From the NCBI GenBank assembly GCA_037044905.1, contig JBAOKB010000007.1:1-64000 (forward strand): a DNA stretch of 64,000 nucleotides, read 5' to 3'. Positions 61,517 to 64,000 of this stretch are shown here, piece by piece. The notes beneath the pieces are model-generated. The model made no database searches. It was not told the DNA's origin and was given only the letters and a program-made list of their open reading frames with translations. Both the position numbers and the translations under genes were made by a program. The stretch is from Hortaea werneckii (lineage: Eukaryota; Ascomycota; Dothideomycetes; Mycosphaerellales; Teratosphaeriaceae). The first letter of the stretch is position 1, and every line of letters begins with the position of its first letter.

Positions 61517-63034
61517 TTACGCCGGAATCCCTCCACCTCTTTCTTGACTTTCCAGTTCCATCAACCGCTGCTCCGCTCCCTTGAAGAACGCAGCACGTTC
61601 GCTCCTGTAGACCTCAACAGCTAGACGTAAACCAAGGTGCGGATTGCTCCACCACCCGGAAAACTCGGCATCCTCCACGTCCTCTTCGATCATGTCCGCA
61701 GCCTCTTCCGCATGTTGAACCAGCTGTCGCAGTACCTGCGGGTCATTGATGGCCTGGTAGACCACGTGCCGGTCTAGCTGCACCATGACGGCTTTCGCAA
61801 GACGGTGAAAAGTGAACTGCTGATGAGACAGAGTGCGAAAACTTTGTGTCTCTTCTAGCATTTTCGTGTAGTAGTCGCTGACTGTCGAGTGCGCGTGGCG
61901 ATTGGAACGAGGCCAGGTGAGTTTGCGGTGGAGCCTCTTGTCTACCCAGGGAGGTAGAACATCCGTCACAGGCTCCCATAGGACGTCGAGCCTGTTCTCG
62001 ATAGATGCGAGATAGGCTTCATGTCGGGCGAAAAAGAGATGATATGGGCCTATAAGCTGATCGGTGACAGGTTCGGGTGATGCCAGGTTTTCAAGAGCTG
62101 TCATCAGGTTGCGAAGACTGCCTGCCGTAGTCGTGTAGGCCTCTAGAACCTCGTCAAGTATCTGGACGCTGTCCTCGAACTCCACAGGAAACGCCTGTGA
62201 TGTCAAAGCAGCCTCAATTGCATCTGCCGCAATCCCGAGAAATTCCTCATACCTGGACGTGGGTTGTCGTACTTCGAATCGCAGCATATCCAGATCCCAA
62301 AGGGCGTTGTCGAGCGCCCAATCGAACTCCTCGATTTCGTCGTCGTCATAGAGTGCCTCATCTGTCCCCGGCTGGTTGTACCTAGGGCACGGCATCCCAA
62401 CAGCAAAGTGATCCATCTCGGTCTGAGAAATGTCCACGCCACATATATAGCAGAAAGACGTGCCGCAGCCGCACATAAGATGATTGCAGCCGGCCGCGAG
62501 GCTAATTGGTGTCTGACACTTCGGGCAGAGCTGATAATCCTTGCCTCGCTGCATGCCAGTGAATGGGTCTTGAACAGCCACCTCCTCCTCGGTGCAAATG
62601 TGCTGGGTAGTGGGATCCTGCAAGCCTTCGCCGCAAGACATGCAAGTAGGGTTCCCGCAGAGATTGCACTCAGCGATGACTTCACACACCGGCCCTAGCT
62701 TCTCTCCGATGAACGCACCACACTCTTCGCCGCTTGCCGTCGAGTGCTTACAATACACTCTCTCGTTAATCGTGAGCCTATACTCCCTCTCTTTGAAGAG
62801 CCATTGGAGCAGAAACTCGTCTGGCAGGTACTCAGGGAACTCGGTTGCAGAAACCGCCACGCTGCCCCATCTCACGGGGTACAAGAACTCATGCTTGATG
62901 GCTGCTTCAAACTGTGGCAGCATTGATTCGGTGAAGCATTCAGTGCAAACGGCGTCTTCGGTGATGATCAGCTTTTCTTCAACCGGCTTCTCCTCGCAGC
63001 ACACAGTACATTCGAATGTTGCCGGGGAATCCAT
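61517..63034 (-). CDS. RBR-type E3 ubiquitin ligase-like protein
   Basis: An intronless frame of 505 residues (MDSPATFECTVCCEEKPVEE). It has RING1-type cysteines (CTVCC; AVCTEC), an FPEYLPDEFLLQWLFKEREY helix shared with the neighbour, an IBR-like block (CNLCGNPTCMSCGEG) and a RING2 (LCPKCQTPISLAAGCNHLMC, then CGTSFCYICG). The catalytic-Cys position (GCNH) is present. After about residue 230 it becomes a helical, acidic C-terminal region of unknown fold, unlike the proline-rich tail of the sister gene. The gene lies tail to tail with that sister, suggesting inverted duplication and divergence. The ligase role is inferred. Confidence 0.88.
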   Translation of the reverse strand: MDSPATFECTVCCEEKPVEEKLIITEDAVCTECFTESMLPQFEAAIKHEFLYPVRWGSVAVSATEFPEYLPDEFLLQWLFKEREYRLTINERVYCKHSTASGEECGAFIGEKLGPVCEVIAECNLCGNPTCMSCGEGLQDPTTQHICTEEEVAVQDPFTGMQRGKDYQLCPKCQTPISLAAGCNHLMCGCGTSFCYICGVDISQTEMDHFAVGMPCPRYNQPGTDEALYDDDEIEEFDWALDNALWDLDMLRFEVRQPTSRYEEFLGIAADAIEAALTSQAFPVEFEDSVQILDEVLEAYTTTAGSLRNLMTALENLASPEPVTDQLIGPYHLFFARHEAYLASIENRLDVLWEPVTDVLPPWVDKRLHRKLTWPRSNRHAHSTVSDYYTKMLEETQSFRTLSHQQFTFHRLAKAVMVQLDRHVVYQAINDPQVLRQLVQHAEEAADMIEEDVEDAEFSGWWSNPHLGLRLAVEVYRSERAAFFKGAEQRLMELESQERGGGIPA

Positions 63035-63710
63035 GGCGCCGGAAGCAGGTGAGCAGAAGCTATAGGACGCTGTCGAGATGTGGCGGACGAGACGGATGAT
63101 GACCGCCGCAGCTCAGCGGCCGCTTCGCAGCGAGTAGGCCAGCGTTCGCCACACCGAGTTATTTTGCTGAAAAGTTGTGCTGTCGACGGAGAAGTGTGAA
63201 GAATAAGTTTCGGGGCCAGGAGAAGGCGGCACGTTTGCGTGTCGGGTGTTGGCGGCGGAAGCGCAGCTTTTGGTTTCGGCAGGCGCGATTCACCAAACGC
63301 GGGCATTCACTTCTTCATAAGGTACGTCTCTCAGACAGCGATGGGACTGTCTTCGAACAGGATCAAGCACTGTCGTAGCAGGTCAACAGAAAGATGTGAG
63401 ACACAGACGCAGATCTCAAAGACAAGGATTGAGAGGATGGCTGAAGAACGACTCTGCCAAGAAAAACAGCATCAAATGGAGGTATTCTGAGTCGGGTTTT
63501 ACCTACGTGAATGCCGCTCAGACATGATCTGCGAGGTTCGGCCTAGCGAGAATTTTCTACTCCTGACGTAGGCAGTCTGCCGGACTCTCAAGCAAGGAAG
63601 AAAGTAGAACTACAGTAACTTTTCAGCGGAATCCGATGGCAGTATTGTACATCCAGCAGCTTTTGGGTATCATCAAACCGCATATATAGTAGGTGTACAC
63701 CAGCACCTTC
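63035..63710. other. Intergenic region at right end
   Basis: This holds the promoter of the RBR gene and the 3' region of the JIP5-like gene. Nothing specific is seen. Confidence 0.4.
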
Positions 63711-64000
63711 TCAATCCAGCCCTGAGAAGTTGAACTGACTCGGCGCAGCAGGGCCTTTACCTCGCTTTCTCTTCTTGCGGCGCGACTTGGACTTCTCCTC
63801 TTCGTCGCTGCTGTCTTCGTCTTCTTCATCGCTGTCCTCGTCACTGCCCATCGCCGCTCGTTTGCCTCCTGCAGCGGCGGCTGCTTCGTCTTCCTCGTCC
63901 TCATCCTCCCATGCTTCTTCGTCAGCTTCAATGTGCTCCTGCCAGACTTTCAGAATCTGTCCACCTCCAGATATCATACGGTTGCCGACGTCGAAGCCGA
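63711..64000 (-). CDS. JIP5: JIP5-like WD-repeat protein, C-terminal end (partial)
   Basis: The frame runs in from beyond the window edge and ends at 63711. Visible are a last WD-repeat strand (GFDVGNRMISGGGQILKVW), a long acidic stretch (EADEEAWEDEDEEDE; DEDSDEEDEDSSDEEE) and the tail RRKKRKRGKGP. The combination of a final GGGxxxKVW blade with an acidic stretch and an RKRGKGP end is the layout of fungal Jip5 (WDR55 family), a nucleolar protein linked to ribosome production. Only about 95 residues are seen. Confidence 0.75.
   Translation of the reverse strand, partial: GFDVGNRMISGGGQILKVWQEHIEADEEAWEDEDEEDEAAAAAGGKRAAMGSDEDSDEEDEDSSDEEEKSKSRRKKRKRGKGPAAPSQFNFSGLD

Noticed and set aside
1..64000. 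CRISPR arrays, bacterial operons, tRNA or rRNA genes
   Set aside because: No regular spacer arrays, no operonic layout and no clover-leaf or rRNA motifs were seen by eye. The genome is eukaryotic.

Overview
The window is nuclear DNA of a filamentous ascomycete (Pezizomycotina; a Dothideomycete is my best guess, by inference only). Genes carry short introns (about 50-200 bp) with GT-AG borders and CTAAC-like branch sites. The gene set is typical of such fungi: fungal ribosomal protein S11, an Spc7-type kinetochore protein, a PRC2-type KMT6 methyltransferase, But2-domain and amidase families, and a Zn2Cys6 regulator. A transposon island also shows the CpA-to-TpA signature of repeat-induced point mutation (RIP). 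Exon borders were placed by hand from splice signals and frame and have not been tested against transcripts.

Left arm (1-27.7 kb), in order: a small DUF1748/Mco10-like mitochondrial protein (+); uS17/RPS11 (-) divergent from SPC7 (+); a small mitochondrial-type protein (-) divergent from a cytochrome b5 protein (+); a long KMT6/EZH2-like histone methyltransferase (+); a nine-exon secreted PIR-like/But2 protein (-); a FEX-type fluoride exporter (-) divergent from an SSU1/TDT-family sulfite or dicarboxylate transporter (+); an eight-exon amidase (+) and an enolase (-).

Transposon island (27,810-47,170): one nested structure, resolved by target-site duplications. The outer element is a heavily RIPped Ty1/Copia retrotransposon (minus orientation, 135-bp LTRs, TSD TGCGG). 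Two Ty3/Gypsy chromoviruses lie inside it. Gypsy A (28,326-35,074, +, TSD TATTA) has 400-bp LTRs that look identical and no RIP, but its pol is broken by a 2-nt deletion. Gypsy B (39,151-46,050, -, TSD TATAT) has 420-bp LTRs and is RIPped, and its RT YVDD has become YVNN. Both Gypsy copies carry, between pol and the 3' LTR and antisense to gag-pol, an accessory ORF with Zn2Cys6-like cysteine spacing, a helical middle and an acidic/aromatic tail. This ORF and the adjoining U3 differ strongly between copies, while gag-pol and R-U5 stay closely related. It looks like an exchangeable regulator-plus-promoter cassette and is the most interesting feature of the window.

Right arm (47.2-64 kb): a PH-domain protein (+), a Zn2Cys6 transcription factor (-), an unrecognised 481-aa protein (+), a small gene relic, a class I/II aminotransferase (-) divergent from an ADP1-like ABCG transporter (+), a convergent pair of RBR-type zinc-finger (putative E3 ligase) proteins, and the C-terminal end of a JIP5-like WD-repeat protein (-) cut by the window edge.
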